A stretch of DNA of 64,000 nucleotides from assembly GCA_036873755.1 (NCBI GenBank), contig JAVTVY010033792.1, positions 1 through 64,000 of the forward strand. Direction: 5' to 3'. A program made the position numbers and the translations under genes. The first letter of the stretch is position 1. Every line of letters begins with the position of its first letter. This document shows, piece after piece, positions 53,595 to 64,000 of the stretch. This stretch comes from Hanleya hanleyi (lineage: Eukaryota > Mollusca > Polyplacophora > Lepidopleurida > Hanleyidae). Below the pieces are notes generated by a model, which was not told the origin of the DNA, ran no database searches, and saw only the letters and a list, made by a program, of their open reading frames with translations.

Positions 53595-53844
53595 AAGGGA
53601 TTCACAGAAGTGGAAAATTTGAGTATTCGTTACTCAAATGAGTGTATTCAGTTTTCGGTATTTTCTCCAAATTTAGTATTTCTTCAAGTTTACCACCATA
53701 CTCAATGATCTTTTATTGTTTCATCCCTTTAAAGAGTAGACTAACCTAACAAAATTTTAGTCAAATTCGAAGGTCTGGATTGAGTTTTTGGATGAATTTT
53801 ACCCCCAATTACCAGTTGCAAAAAGGGACTTGCATGAATCCCTG
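53595..53844. mobile_element. 250-bp MITE related to the 28.9-kb element
   Basis: AGGGATTCACAGAAGTGG at 53596 is mirrored by GACTTGCATGAATCCCTG ending at 53844. The termini match the CAGGGATTCATAGAAGTCC end of the 28925-29804 element, so both belong to one family. Confidence 0.55.
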
Positions 53845-54510
53845 CACATGTGTCTGGCCATTGTCACACCACACATCACCAATGTAGTAGCCTGAGCAGT
53901 ACCCTATTTACCTTTCTCATGCCATGGTTCACCAATGCCCTATCACATTGTTCTGTCTTTTGAAAGTAAGGCAAAATGACCTCATGAACGAATAATTAGA
54001 ATATTGACTGTCCATACTAAAGTTACTCGGACCTTCAACAGTTGATGCATTGTGCCCTGCACATTCAAGACAGAACGAAGTATCCCCATCTTGGGGAAAT
54101 GGAAGTAAAGTCTGTGTTTTCTAATAAAAATACAAAATAAGTTGCATTAGTTTTTCAAAGTGTAAATTCATATAGCACATTTTGCCAGTTATGTGATTCA
54201 TAGTGTGTGTTTTAACAGCGATTTGAAAAACTAAGTGCCCTTTTGGATATGAAGTAAATCTGCAATATTTTGTTTTAAGCACATATTAACAATACATGAA
54301 TGCACTTAAAAACAACAATAATTTTTCTTATTCAAGAAAAACAATCCTTTCTTTCGCCAAACTGGAGAGCATTTCCCTGCCCTAATTTGGTATGTTAGTA
54401 CAGCTCTGAAACTTGATGTTTTTTCCTTCTTTCTCTCCCATGATGCATTGCGCATCCATGCCAACAGAATGCCATTTGCGCCTGTGTAATCCATAGATGG
54501 CGGATTTATA
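53845..54510. other. no gene seen
   Basis: No supported feature. Confidence 0.35.
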
Positions 54511-54513
54511 CTT

Positions 54514-55406
54514 CAGGCCAAAATTAAAAAATAGTTTGTTTGTGGTAACAAGGGCCTGCGAAAAATGTTGGGTCGGTCGGTCGCTTTTTTATTTTTTTTT
54601 TTTCCGATTAAAATTCCCAAATAATTTTTTCCTCCTTGTTTGCATTCAATGATATCATGATATGCAGATCGACTCGCCCATAGTCCATACCACAAAGCAA
54701 TGTTTCAAGTTCCTTCTAATATGTTGAACAGAACCTGTTCACGGTGTCCGTCTGAAACACGCCAAAATTTGAAGTGGACAGCACATGTCATGAGCTGCAG
54801 ACTAGTCACGTATTTTTTCAGGAGGCAATCCTATGTGTTGGCGGACCGACGAATTATCAGCGATGACAAGGACAGCTGGCTGAATTGACAGATAATCCTG
54901 TAGACAAATGTACGGTAGAAAATGAAGATTTAATTTACGTGAATAACAGCAAAATGGGTCGTCTGCTAATCCTTCAAATTATGGCTTAAAAGATGGCGGA
55001 GCAAAATAGATACAGAACTGGTTTGTGGCAAACCTTGTTCCTATAGGACTTCGCGCGTTCCTAAATATGGCCACTTCATATCCTATTAGCTGCAAGAGGA
55101 ACTTCTGCGCGCGGCTGTGGGAATGAGGTTAACTCTTCTTAACAGATGCGATCCTTCTGCATATAACTTGCCACTACAAATCAACACTACTGTATGGAGA
55201 ATGTATGTTGTCGTTATATGGGTGGTGTTTGTGGCGTGCACGATCATCAATGGGAAGAGTACAACAACAGCAACGATGGGAATATTTTTTTCGTGATTTT
55301 ACTTTAGGAAAAAAAAAAAAAAATCTGAAAAAAACATTTGGGTCGCTGCAATTTTCAGCGGGTCGGTCGCGTTACCGCAAACAAACTACTTTTTAATTTT
55401 GGCCTC
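54514..55406. mobile_element. 893-bp MITE with AGGCCAAAATTAAAAA ends
   Basis: AGGCCAAAATTAAAAAATAG continues through TTTGTTTGTGGTAAC on the left (54515-54549), mirrored at 55372-55405 with about two mismatches. GGGTCGGTCGG lies inside both ends, followed by a T- or A-rich run. No transposase frame. Shares end features with the next element. Confidence 0.8.
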
Positions 55407-55481
55407 ACTTATTCTTACAATGCAGTGCAGTGATGTCATCAGGTTCAAGGTCTATTGGACGTCATCCATATTGTTGCATTG

Positions 55482-56880
55482 GGCCATCCTTAAAAATATG
55501 TTTGTTGGCTGTAACCCGACCCTACCTCAGGAAGTTGGGTCGGTAGGTAGGTAATTTTTTTTTTTTTTTTCTTAGATCAGGTTTTCCTTTTGGGGAGGGT
55601 GGAAGAGGTTAGTGTGATTTTGTTCAGATACTAAGCAGGTCATTTGAAAAATACTTTGTCTGGCAGCAAAATTATTTCAGTATAGAAAACTAGTTATCTT
55701 CAAGGTATAAAGCAAGATATTCTTAAATTCAGGCTTGTGTAACCGTTTTATTTCTTACAAGACATCGACATCCTTGAACACATTCTTGACAATGACTAGT
55801 GACTAGCTGGTCAAAAAAAAAAATTTACATATACCACTATCAAACACACTTTTGCCAACATTGTGACAGGAAAGAAAAAATCCTCTCAGTGTTATACAGA
55901 AGGTTGTTCATTACCATTTGGAGTTGAGAAAATTACCTCAAATTAATCATTAAAATCATTACCGCCCTTCCTCGTCGCAAATTTATGGTGTGCTTTTATG
56001 GAATACTTAGGTACTTCCTTTATTCAGATTAGAAATACATCGTAATTTAATTTACTGACAACAATGAGGCAAATACTAAGTTTCTAACCTGTGTCTTTTC
56101 GTGGAATTTAGTCCGAGGTGGAATTCTGACAAGCGTATATTTTGATGCCGACATCAGAACGTCAAAATTAAGCTGACGGGTCTAATTTGTCAAGACCGCT
56201 GAAGCCACCGACACTATCCATAGCTTTATCGACATAGAGGGTTATAAAGTTTCGGTTAAACAACAAAGCAGTATAGATTTTCTGCATTTAGGCACACTGA
56301 AGTCTTCTCGGATAAAAGTGGAAATCCAAACATCGTTGTTGTTGTAACATCGTCAGTCTCAGAACCTGTCGGTGTACGGACCCACGAGGTGGTGGCAGTC
56401 CTAAACATGTCTACGTTCCACGTCGATTCGCGACAGAGCTCTGTATGGCAGGTTTTAATAACCAACCGTTTTGAAATATTTTTCCCATCCTGTGTTGCTG
56501 TTGCCTTTCGATGTGTTTATTGTCCTCTCGACTCTCCATCAAACCGAAACACAAAACAGAAGTGGGAACTTCCCGCCATAAACACGTGGTCGACGAAAAC
56601 TGCATTCCCCTACGGACTGGGCCATGGAGGATATGCCTTCAAAATGTGTGACATAAGCTGACATCGCCGACTACTGGAGAGTGAAATCCTGCTTGCTTTT
56701 GCTGGGCGAACGTTTTACATACGTTTACCCGAGAGAGGAGATAGGGGAGATAATTCTGACATTGCAAAATAAAATAAAAAGATGACCGGTCGGAAAATCG
56801 GCGAAAAAAAGTTTACAGTCGGCGGATTTTTGGACAGTCCGTCGGGTTACGCGCAACAAACTTATTTTTAAGGATGGCCT
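55482..56880. mobile_element. 1.4-kb MITE with GGCCATCCTTAAAAATA ends
   Basis: GGCCATCCTTAAAAATATG continues through TTTGTTGGCTGTAACCCGAC (55483-55521), mirrored at 56841-56880 with about four mismatches in 40. As in the element just to the left, a GGCC-AAAA-TAGTTTGTTG-GTAAC plan and a nearby GGGTCGGT motif are present, so the two are probably related families. No transposase frame was recognised. Confidence 0.75.
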
Positions 56881-57908
56881 TGGTGATAGCGGCTGGCTGG
56901 CTTGCTCCACTGCATGGTAGCAATAAATGTAGTCTGTTTACATTATCAAACCTAACTACAAGTCTAACAGCTGTAAATTGTATCTGCCATGATGAGCCGG
57001 CATGTTGACCAGAGTGTAACATGATGATAGATTAATCTGACCTGTACCCACTATAGCTGGTGCTGGATGTACATGGACAAACAGTGGCACAGAGCCCTGT
57101 CATAGGCCTGTTGACATGAGCGACTCTTGTCAATATTAGATGAGTACACATGTGACATAGCCACCCTGTGTACTGTTACAGTCATGTAGGCATTGGTTTT
57201 ATGACATGTAAACAAAAGTTACTGCTCTAATTGTTAAATGGTCAATTAGTAATGTGGAATTATAACATACTGTTTCATCAATCTGACAGACAGTGAATCT
57301 GTGCAGGTTACATAGCTGGTTTTTAACCTGGCTGCTGGGGCAGGTGTGAATGTTTACCATTGCCATTGTTCTTTCACTGTCATGGATAATATTGCAATAT
57401 ATCATATCAGGAATCAATCCATCAAACTATAGGGTTTCACCCAAGCATGTCTTGTTACCTAGGCTACCATAACTACTGTATATGTATGTGCATTGTCTGT
57501 GTAACTCCAATATTACTGCAACATTCATTCACATGCCAAACTCGCACAGCTCTCATAAATATGACGGGGTGGTGGGCTATCTAGCTAATGTGTTGAACAA
57601 CCTAAATGGGGAAACCCAAATCTCATATTTGTGTTGTTCTTTGAGAAAATCAGATTATTTTGTCACTGAGTTTATTTACAGGGTCCATACGCCTCCTTGA
57701 AAAGCCTTGAAAATGATAATTTAGACTTCAAAGACTTAAAAAGCCTTGAAAAATAGGTAATTGTGCTGAAGACATTGAAAAGACCTTGAAAATGGTTATT
57801 CACTTCTATTGTTTAATTCAATTATCAAGTTGTATATGTAACTCAAACTAGTTGTACTGTCCTTTTTCACTGGATGGCAAAATTAACGCCATAGTAGCGA
57901 TATATTCT
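56881..57908. other. no gene seen
   Basis: Near its end, CCTTGAAAAGCCTTGAAAAT-type words recur four times between 57697 and 57795. Related words occur at 63890-63920, beyond the piggyBac insertion. Confidence 0.4.
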
Positions 57909-58725
57909 TTAACTCTTTACCCCATGACGCTTTGCCCCCATTACCCCATAATGACGCCATATGACTCCATGCTCTAAACCATGGACACTTTGCCTGGCTA
58001 ACCCATGGACTGGACTGTTATAAACTGGGTCTCTCAATCTATACTGAAGGTACTTTTTAACTCCATGATGTTGATTGCTGAGTTCATGAACACCTGCATC
58101 TTGATCTACAGATTATGCAATCCAATTTCGTCTTAGCTGCTGTGCAACAGGTGTAAATCCTTCAATTAATCAGCATGTAATTAATTACAGGTAATTACAG
58201 GTACTGATTAAAAAAGAATCACAAACTCGAGAATTCACAAAAAAGATTTCCTGAATGTAAATTTATTTTATACACATTCACACAAATCAAGATTGTCCAC
58301 ACTTTCATGTTCAGGTAACTGTAATTAGACAATCAGCCAATCCCAGGTGAGTTCATGTAATGTTCATGTATTTCACAGTCATTTCAAATTATACCATGCT
58401 TAGTGTCCATCAGTTTGCAGAACTCTCATATATACTTTGTATTATGTTCTATGGTGAATAAAACTTCCTGCACTAATTGATTGTTTCTCTTTTGTCATTA
58501 TTTCATTTTAATTACACAGGTAAATTAATCAAGTCCACTGTCCAGTACCGACAGGTGTACCAATCCTGCATTACATCTGTTATAATTGAATCATATTTCT
58601 GTCTCCTTGTTTGAACACATGAGCAAATCTAGGATTCAGTTTGATGAAGTTCACGGAAGCAATCCTCACAAAAATGTACGTTGCATACTGAACAGCCATA
58701 GCACGTCTCACGTCTGCGCTTGTTA

Positions 58726-60345
58726 TGTCTCCCCCAACTGTGTTGGGGGGAGACATTTAGTGTTTGTGCTGTCTGTCTGTCTGTCTGTCAGTCTGGATGT
58801 CTGGATGTCTGGATGGATGTCTGTCCGTCCCCTTGCCTTGTCTGCAAGATATCTTGAGAACTACTGGATGGAATTTCACCAAACTTGGATGGAAGCTTCA
58901 TTGGGATAGCCCCCTCATTTGATTAGGTTTGGTGTATGTGCGTGCATTCATCCGTGTCCGGTGTCCGTCCGTCCGTCCATCTACTTGTACATGTATATAC
59001 AGGCCTTGTCTGCAAGATATCTTGAGAACTACTGGACGGAATTTCACCCCACTTCGATGGAAGCTTTAGTGGGATAGCCCCCTCATTTGATTAGATTTTG
59101 GTGTGTGTGCGTGCATTCATCCATGTCCGGTGTCCGTCCGTCCGTCCATCTACCTGTACATGTATATACAGGGCTTGTCTGCAAGATATCTGGAGAACTA
59201 CTGGATGGAATTTCACCAAACTTGGATGGAAGCTTCATTGGGATAGCCCCCTCATTTGATTATGTTTTGGTGTATGTGGGTTCATTCATCCGTGTCCGGT
59301 GTCCGTCCGTCCGTCCATCTACTTATACATGTATATACAGGGCTTGTCTGCAAGATATCTGGAGAACTACTAGATGGAATTTCACCAAACTTGGATGAAA
59401 GCTTCATTGGGATAGCCCCCTCATTTGACTAGGTTTTGGTTTGTGTGCATGCGTTCATCCGTGTCCGGTGTCCGTCCGTCCGTCCATCTACTTGTACATG
59501 TATATACAGGCCTTGTCTGCAAGATATCTTGAGAACTACTGAGCGGAATTTCACCACACTTGGATGGAAGCTTCAGTGGGATAGCCCCCTCATTTGATTA
59601 TGTTTTGGTGTGTGTGCGTGCATTCGTCCATGTCCGGTGTCTGTCCGTCCGTCCATCTACTTGTACATGTATATACAGGGCTTGTCTGCAAGATATCTGG
59701 AGAACTACTGGACAAAATTTTACCAAACTTGGATGGAAGCTTCATTGGGATAGCCCCTCATTTGATTAGGTTTTGGTGTATGTGCGTGCATTCATCCGTG
59801 TCCGGTGTCCGTCTGTCCATCCATCTACTTGTACATGTATGTACAGGCCTTGTCTACAAGATATCTTGAGAACTACTGGACGGAATCTCACTCCCCTTGG
59901 ATAGAAGCTATAGTGGGATAGCCCCCTCATTTGATTAGGTTTTGGTGTGTGTGCGTGCATTCATCCATGTCCGGTGTCCGTCCGTCTACTTGTACATGTA
60001 TATACAGGGCTTGTCTGCAAGATATCTGGAGAACTACTGAACAGAATTTCACCAAACTTGGATGGAAGCTTCATTAGGATAGCCCCCTCATTTGACTAGG
60101 TTTTGGTGTGTGTGCCTGCATTCGTCCGGTGTCCGTCCGTCCGTCCATCTGCTTGTACATGTATATACAGGCTTTGTCTGCAAGATACCTTGAGAACTAT
60201 TGGATGGAATTTCACCAAACTTGGATGGAAGCTTCATTGGGATAGCCCCGCATTTGATCAGGTTTTAGTGTATGTGTGCATGCATTCATCCGTGTCCGAT
60301 GTCCGTCCAACCGTTCATCTACTTGTACATGTATATACAATGAAA
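58726..60345. repeat. pearl-like element with nine 169-bp units, nested in piggyBac
   Basis: TGTCTCCCCCAAC / GTTGGGGGGAGACA hairpin (58726-58755) and a CTGTCTGTC run (58768-58800). About nine units of 163-171 bp follow with GCAAGATATCTTGAGAACTA, CACCAAACTTGGATGGAAGC and CGTGTCCGGTGTCCGTCCGT. Here the CCGT microsatellite is part of every unit, unlike in the 31.6-kb array. Open frames across it are artefacts. Confidence 0.85.
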
Positions 60346-60550
60346 ATCGCTTCTTTGTAATTAATATTTTTAGATACGCAGCTTTGTTTAAGATACTTAT
60401 TGCTACATTCATTTTATAGCACTTTCCCTTAAATTATGTGCCCATTCAAGGCAAGGTGGGAGGTTGGGGGGGGACGTATGTTTTTGCCCAAAAAAACAAC
60501 CAGCATAGGCTTCATGCCGGAGCGGCAACTCAAGGGTCAAAGCGGAACCT

Positions 60551-62219
60551 CTAGTTGTACCTGCTGTAGCAGCCTTTGCACCTTCTCTTTGGGCCAGGTA
60601 GTACAGTGCGGGCATGAGGCACAATGCAGTGAAGGACAGGAAGGCTTTGGTCACCTTTGTTGACTGACTTTCTGCCACAGAAATTTCCAATCAGACATTT
60701 TCCAAGTTCCAGCACAAAATCTTTCTGAGTAAATCTCTTCTTCGTCACCTGTTTGTTACCTGGAGAAAGTTTGAACAAAAGCCAGGCATTTACGCAACAA
60801 CAGTCAATGACGAACCAAAGAATGAACTTCCAGAATTTTTTGCTTGAACGTCGTGCTTGGTATTTCTTTCGAAGCTGATCGTGCACATCAACGCCGTTCA
60901 TATGTTTATTGTGAGAAGAAATCGCCTGTGGTTGTGAAATCGTTTTCTTCTCTTTGCCCACCTGTCGTTCACAGGTAGTCATTCGACTGGGATCCGGGAT
61001 ATTATTATTATATCATGGTCACCAAGTTACTGTCGTTCCAAACAGTGATGCACGTTTTACCCTTTTGGTACGTTACAGAGTCCCCTCGCATTGGAATTAA
61101 CTTCTTCAAAGCAGATTTTGACATTTTGAGGTCAGGTGGGAATTGCTTACTGTTCGACATCATCGTGGAACAGGTATATATTTTCTCGTCAAGCAGCTTT
61201 TCTGTCAAATGTATGAAAGCAAAGAAACGATCCATATATATGTGATGGTTCAGACTGACAAAATCTCTTGTGAGATCGTGAATGACCCGGTAGCCAAGTC
61301 CATGTTCTTTCTGGAGAGCGTTAGTGTCTCGCCTACCTGCATACAGATTGAACATACTCATGTATCCTGTGTTTCCGTCACACCTACACCAAAATTTGAT
61401 TCCCCATTTGTCAGGTTTTTTCGGCATATACTGGCGTAACTCAGATCTGCCTTTGAATCTTTTCATGGCCTCATCAATAGAAACCTCTGTTGAATGCTTA
61501 TACAAAGTTTTAAAGTTCTTCAGGGCCATGTCTACAATAGGTCTCACCTTGTTGAGGGGGTGATAATTAGGGTCATCCCTCCGGGCCTTCGCACCTGCAC
61601 AATTTAAATGGAGATACTCAGTTATTTTCTCATATCTGTTGACCGTGATGATTTTCTTGTAACCCTCACATCCTAGAAATGGTTCGGCAGACCAGTAATC
61701 AGAGTACTCGCATCTTGGGTTGATTCCCATCAAAATACAAAGGCCCAGGTATGCCTTTATCTCCGCCGGACATGTTGGGTAACAATATTTGTCAGTCTTG
61801 TTTTTTTCCATCTGTTTCAGTTCTGCGTATTTATTCGTTTCTTCGGAAATTAATTCATAGATTTCATTTTGGAAAAATAATCCGAAATAATCACCAGCCG
61901 ACGAATTGTCTTTGTCAAAAGTTTGAGGAAGCCTTGGTCCAGGTGTCGTACTGCACTTTTGCTCATCGGCAGACTTCAGAATTTTTGACCAAGTCTGTTG
62001 TTGTTGATCATGTTCATCTTCGCTTTGCGACTCGTAATCGGAGGAAGATATCTCAGAAAAACCACTCCGGTCATCAGTGTGAAACCCTTCGAATTCTGAG
62101 CTAGAATATCTGTCAGAGACCTCCCCTCCGGACGTGTCGTCATTAGAAAACGACTCGATGTCAGATCCACGCGTCCCGTAGTTCGCCACCATTTTGTCGA
62201 CGAAATTTGTAGGTAACAA
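60551..62219 (-). pseudogene. piggyBac transposase, frameshifted
   Basis: The first frame (62219-61008, 403 residues) has an acidic N-terminus. It carries catalytic-type Asp249 in EVSIDEAMKRFKGR and Asp330 in IYMDRFF. After a break of about 25 bases with stops, a second frame (60982-60551) carries the likely third Asp (residue 32, HNKHMNGVDVHDQ), FWKFILWFVIDCCCVNAW and a basic start of the C-terminal cysteine-rich domain (PKRRCKGCYS), which then stops early. The DDD transposase fold is clear. The frameshift and the truncated cysteine domain suggest it is inactive. Confidence 0.9.
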
Positions 62220-62490
62220 TTCTCGCGGGAAAATGTGTGGAGTTGGAGTTGTTTACTCGCCGTCGTCAAGGGGACAAGATTCTACACGGATTTCCCCCGC
62301 CGAGTCAATCGCGAAGTTGGCACTCTCTCACAGTAAATTTTAGGAATCAATTATCTAGTTTCCTCTATAAAAAAGGCGTCATATCGCGTCATTATGGATT
62401 AGAGAGAGGCGTCATATCGGGTTGACCAGAGCACATGTCTATGGTTCAGAAGGAGGCGTCATATCGCGTCATTATGGGGTAAAGAGTTAA

Positions 62491-64000
62491 TCTTCCAAAG
62501 AGAATTTCCATGTCTATTTGAAAGACAACACCCTACTGAATCGACGAGTATGATTATAGGTGAAAACCGCCGGTCACGTATCAAATCACAGTCAATGGTA
62601 GGTTTTTCGGTGCTTTCGTTATCAAGCGTGGGCGTGTGTCTGACCGGACGACAGTCACCACAGCCGAAAATGAACGATTTTCAGCATATCGATGACAGGT
62701 ATGGTTACTGGCGTCCAGTCATTTTTTGAAGGAGAGATATCGTACTATATTGTCACCAAATGTAGGGTTATTACTATTTCAAGTTAACAAAAATTTTAAA
62801 CATTTTTGCGGCGAGAGGTGTTTTTAGGTGTTGGTAGACAGTCCATGGTAGGTATTAGCATCGAATTATAGTGTGAGGAAATGAGCACAAAATGAACACG
62901 TGGGAACTTAATATCTTCCTCATGTATCACTGACTCATTCATCTCTCGATTCCTTCCACTTGTGTGTGTTTAAGAGGAATATGAACCATTAATAGTTTAT
63001 TCTCTGTCTGTCTCATATTACGACGGTCCATTGTATCATCATCGGATCGATCGACAGTCCATGGTAGGTCAAAATACGGTCAGTCCGAACTGACGTGAAC
63101 CGTGTAACCTTGGCCAATGATTCGCCAAATGGAGCTGTTGCCAGGACAAATGGTAGCTACAATGGACTGTCGACATATCTGATATATAATCATATGTTGC
63201 CTCATTATAACATTGCAGCTGTTATGCGGCTTCAGTGTGAAGTGATCCAACCTACAGTTCATGGTCGCATGACAAATGGACTGGTGCATTCACCTATAAT
63301 CATACTCGTCGATTCAGTAGGGTGGACAATGTATGAACAACACATTCATATTCTTGTTAAGTAAAAAAAATTCAGAAAATTGATCTGCGAAAACCATGAA
63401 GTCATCTCTGGTCTATAGGTATAGACTGTGGGTCACACAGCCATTTTGACAAGGCCGCATCATTGTGTATTACCACATTTTTGATTGGCCGAACTTGTCA
63501 CCGAAGCAATAGTTGTGCATTTTTCTTTCGCCTACGATTGTTGTGTTGTTGGTTGAAGTAGCGGGGTTGAGGGCATTCGAAGCAAGCGTATGAATGGTAA
63601 TGTTCATTTAACAACAACAATAAAACAACTTCCAAATGTGTTCCTAAATGTGTTTTCGCAAAAAACACATTTCAAGTGAATCAAACCAAAATATAAATTA
63701 ATATACGGATGATTAAACGCATTTTTGAGGTATAAGCGCATGTTTGAGAAGCAAATGAAACAAATATAAAATGTTTTATAAATGCTATTGTAACACTTTC
63801 CAAATGTTAATACATGTAGAACGGTATTATACATGTATGTGGAACCACCAGACATCGAATGCTTTTACCCCTGTATATCTTGAAAACAGGAACTATTACC
63901 TTGAAAAGACCTTGAAAATTGGAAGCTTCAAGGTGTGTGAACTGTAGCACAAGTTATTTCTTCACCCAGCAGCGTTTCCACAAAGCAGCCATATAATAAT
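62491..64000. other. no gene seen
   Basis: GACAGTCCATGGTAGGT occurs at 62837 and 63052, with related text near 62590 and an inverted ATGGACTGTCGAC at 63162, hinting at an old repeat. CCTTGAAAAGACCTTGAAAA near 63900 resembles 57780. No coding frame is supported. Confidence 0.4.

Larger units (their letters stand above)
57909..62490 (-). mobile_element. piggyBac-family transposon with TTAA at both ends
   Basis: TTAACTCTTTACCCCAT starts at 57909 and its reverse complement ends at 62490, giving TTAA target duplications and 13-base identical arm ends. The right arm has GGCGTCATATCGCGTCATTA-type repeats at 62375, 62410 and 62455. The left arm has two CCCCAT(AAT)GACGC blocks. A transposase pseudogene on the minus strand fills 60.5-62.2 kb. 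A tandem array (58726-60345) has been inserted in the left half. Confidence 0.92.

Noticed and set aside
59087..60360. Frames with repeated VRCPSVRPSTYTCIYRACLQ-like peptides
   Set aside because: Translation of the 169-bp tandem array and its CCGT microsatellite.
57678..63950. Possible inverted repeat (CCTTGAAAAG words at 57697 and 63900) enclosing the piggyBac
   Set aside because: Similarity is short and low-complexity; the two sides do not align well enough to define an element.

Overview
This is a gene-poor, repeat-rich piece of a eukaryotic (animal) nuclear genome. I see no convincing host protein-coding gene. The repeat types suggest a marine lophotrochozoan, most likely a mollusc. Several arrays have the 'pearl'/DINE-1-like layout known from bivalves: a short hairpin, a CCGT-type microsatellite, then a core of roughly 155-185 bp tandem units. 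A SINE-like tail ending in CGACGTTAAAT and (CACT)n resembles repeats I associate with gastropods. The species cannot be fixed from sequence alone.

Region 1 (1 to about 10.4 kb) is a Polinton/Maverick (adintovirus-like) virus-related element, and the window opens inside its left terminal repeat. All genes lie on the minus strand. Reading leftward from 9.6 kb they are: a tail-anchored membrane protein, two tandem paralogues of unknown function, an rve integrase with a C-terminal chromodomain, a Thr/Pro-rich type II membrane protein, an FtsK/HerA-type packaging ATPase, a proline-rich accessory protein, a penton-like minor capsid protein, a small basic capsid protein, the major capsid protein and an adenain-type protease. 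Integrase, penton and protease frames are open. The ATPase and one paralogue carry in-frame stops, and three structural genes carry frameshifts. No DNA polymerase B is present. Structural genes abut with overlaps or gaps of 0-2 nt, whereas the early side has a TATA box before each gene. The flank holds a nine-copy array of YY1-type CCGCCATCTT sites.

Region 2 (10.4-25 kb) holds decayed non-LTR retrotransposons on the minus strand. One at about 11.9-15.96 kb has a zinc-finger ORF1, endonuclease, an internally deleted RT, RNase H and a zinc-finger tail. A remnant lies at 17.9-18.6 kb. A CR1/jockey-like LINE at 22.2-25.1 kb has inserted into the left arm of an inverted-repeat element that ends near 28.35 kb. 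A tRNA-derived SINE lies near 20 kb.

Region 3 (25-50 kb) is a nest of non-autonomous elements. They include a long-TIR element filled with AGGTCA-rich tandem units, a 157-bp array (31.6-33.3 kb), 150-185 bp arrays (36.1-42.3 kb and 48.3-49.0 kb), and several small MITEs. At 38.5-41.4 kb a TTAA-flanked element sits inside the tandem array and itself contains an element made largely of repeated TGCGCCCTA motifs.

Region 4 (50-64 kb) has a 5'-truncated L1/Tx1-type LINE flanked by an unusually long, nearly perfect 241-bp direct repeat. Two neighbouring MITEs with related termini follow. Last is a piggyBac element with TTAA at both ends (57909-62490), a frameshifted transposase and a nested 169-bp tandem array. 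The base composition and repeat nesting suggest a heterochromatin-like or intergenic region dominated by transposons.
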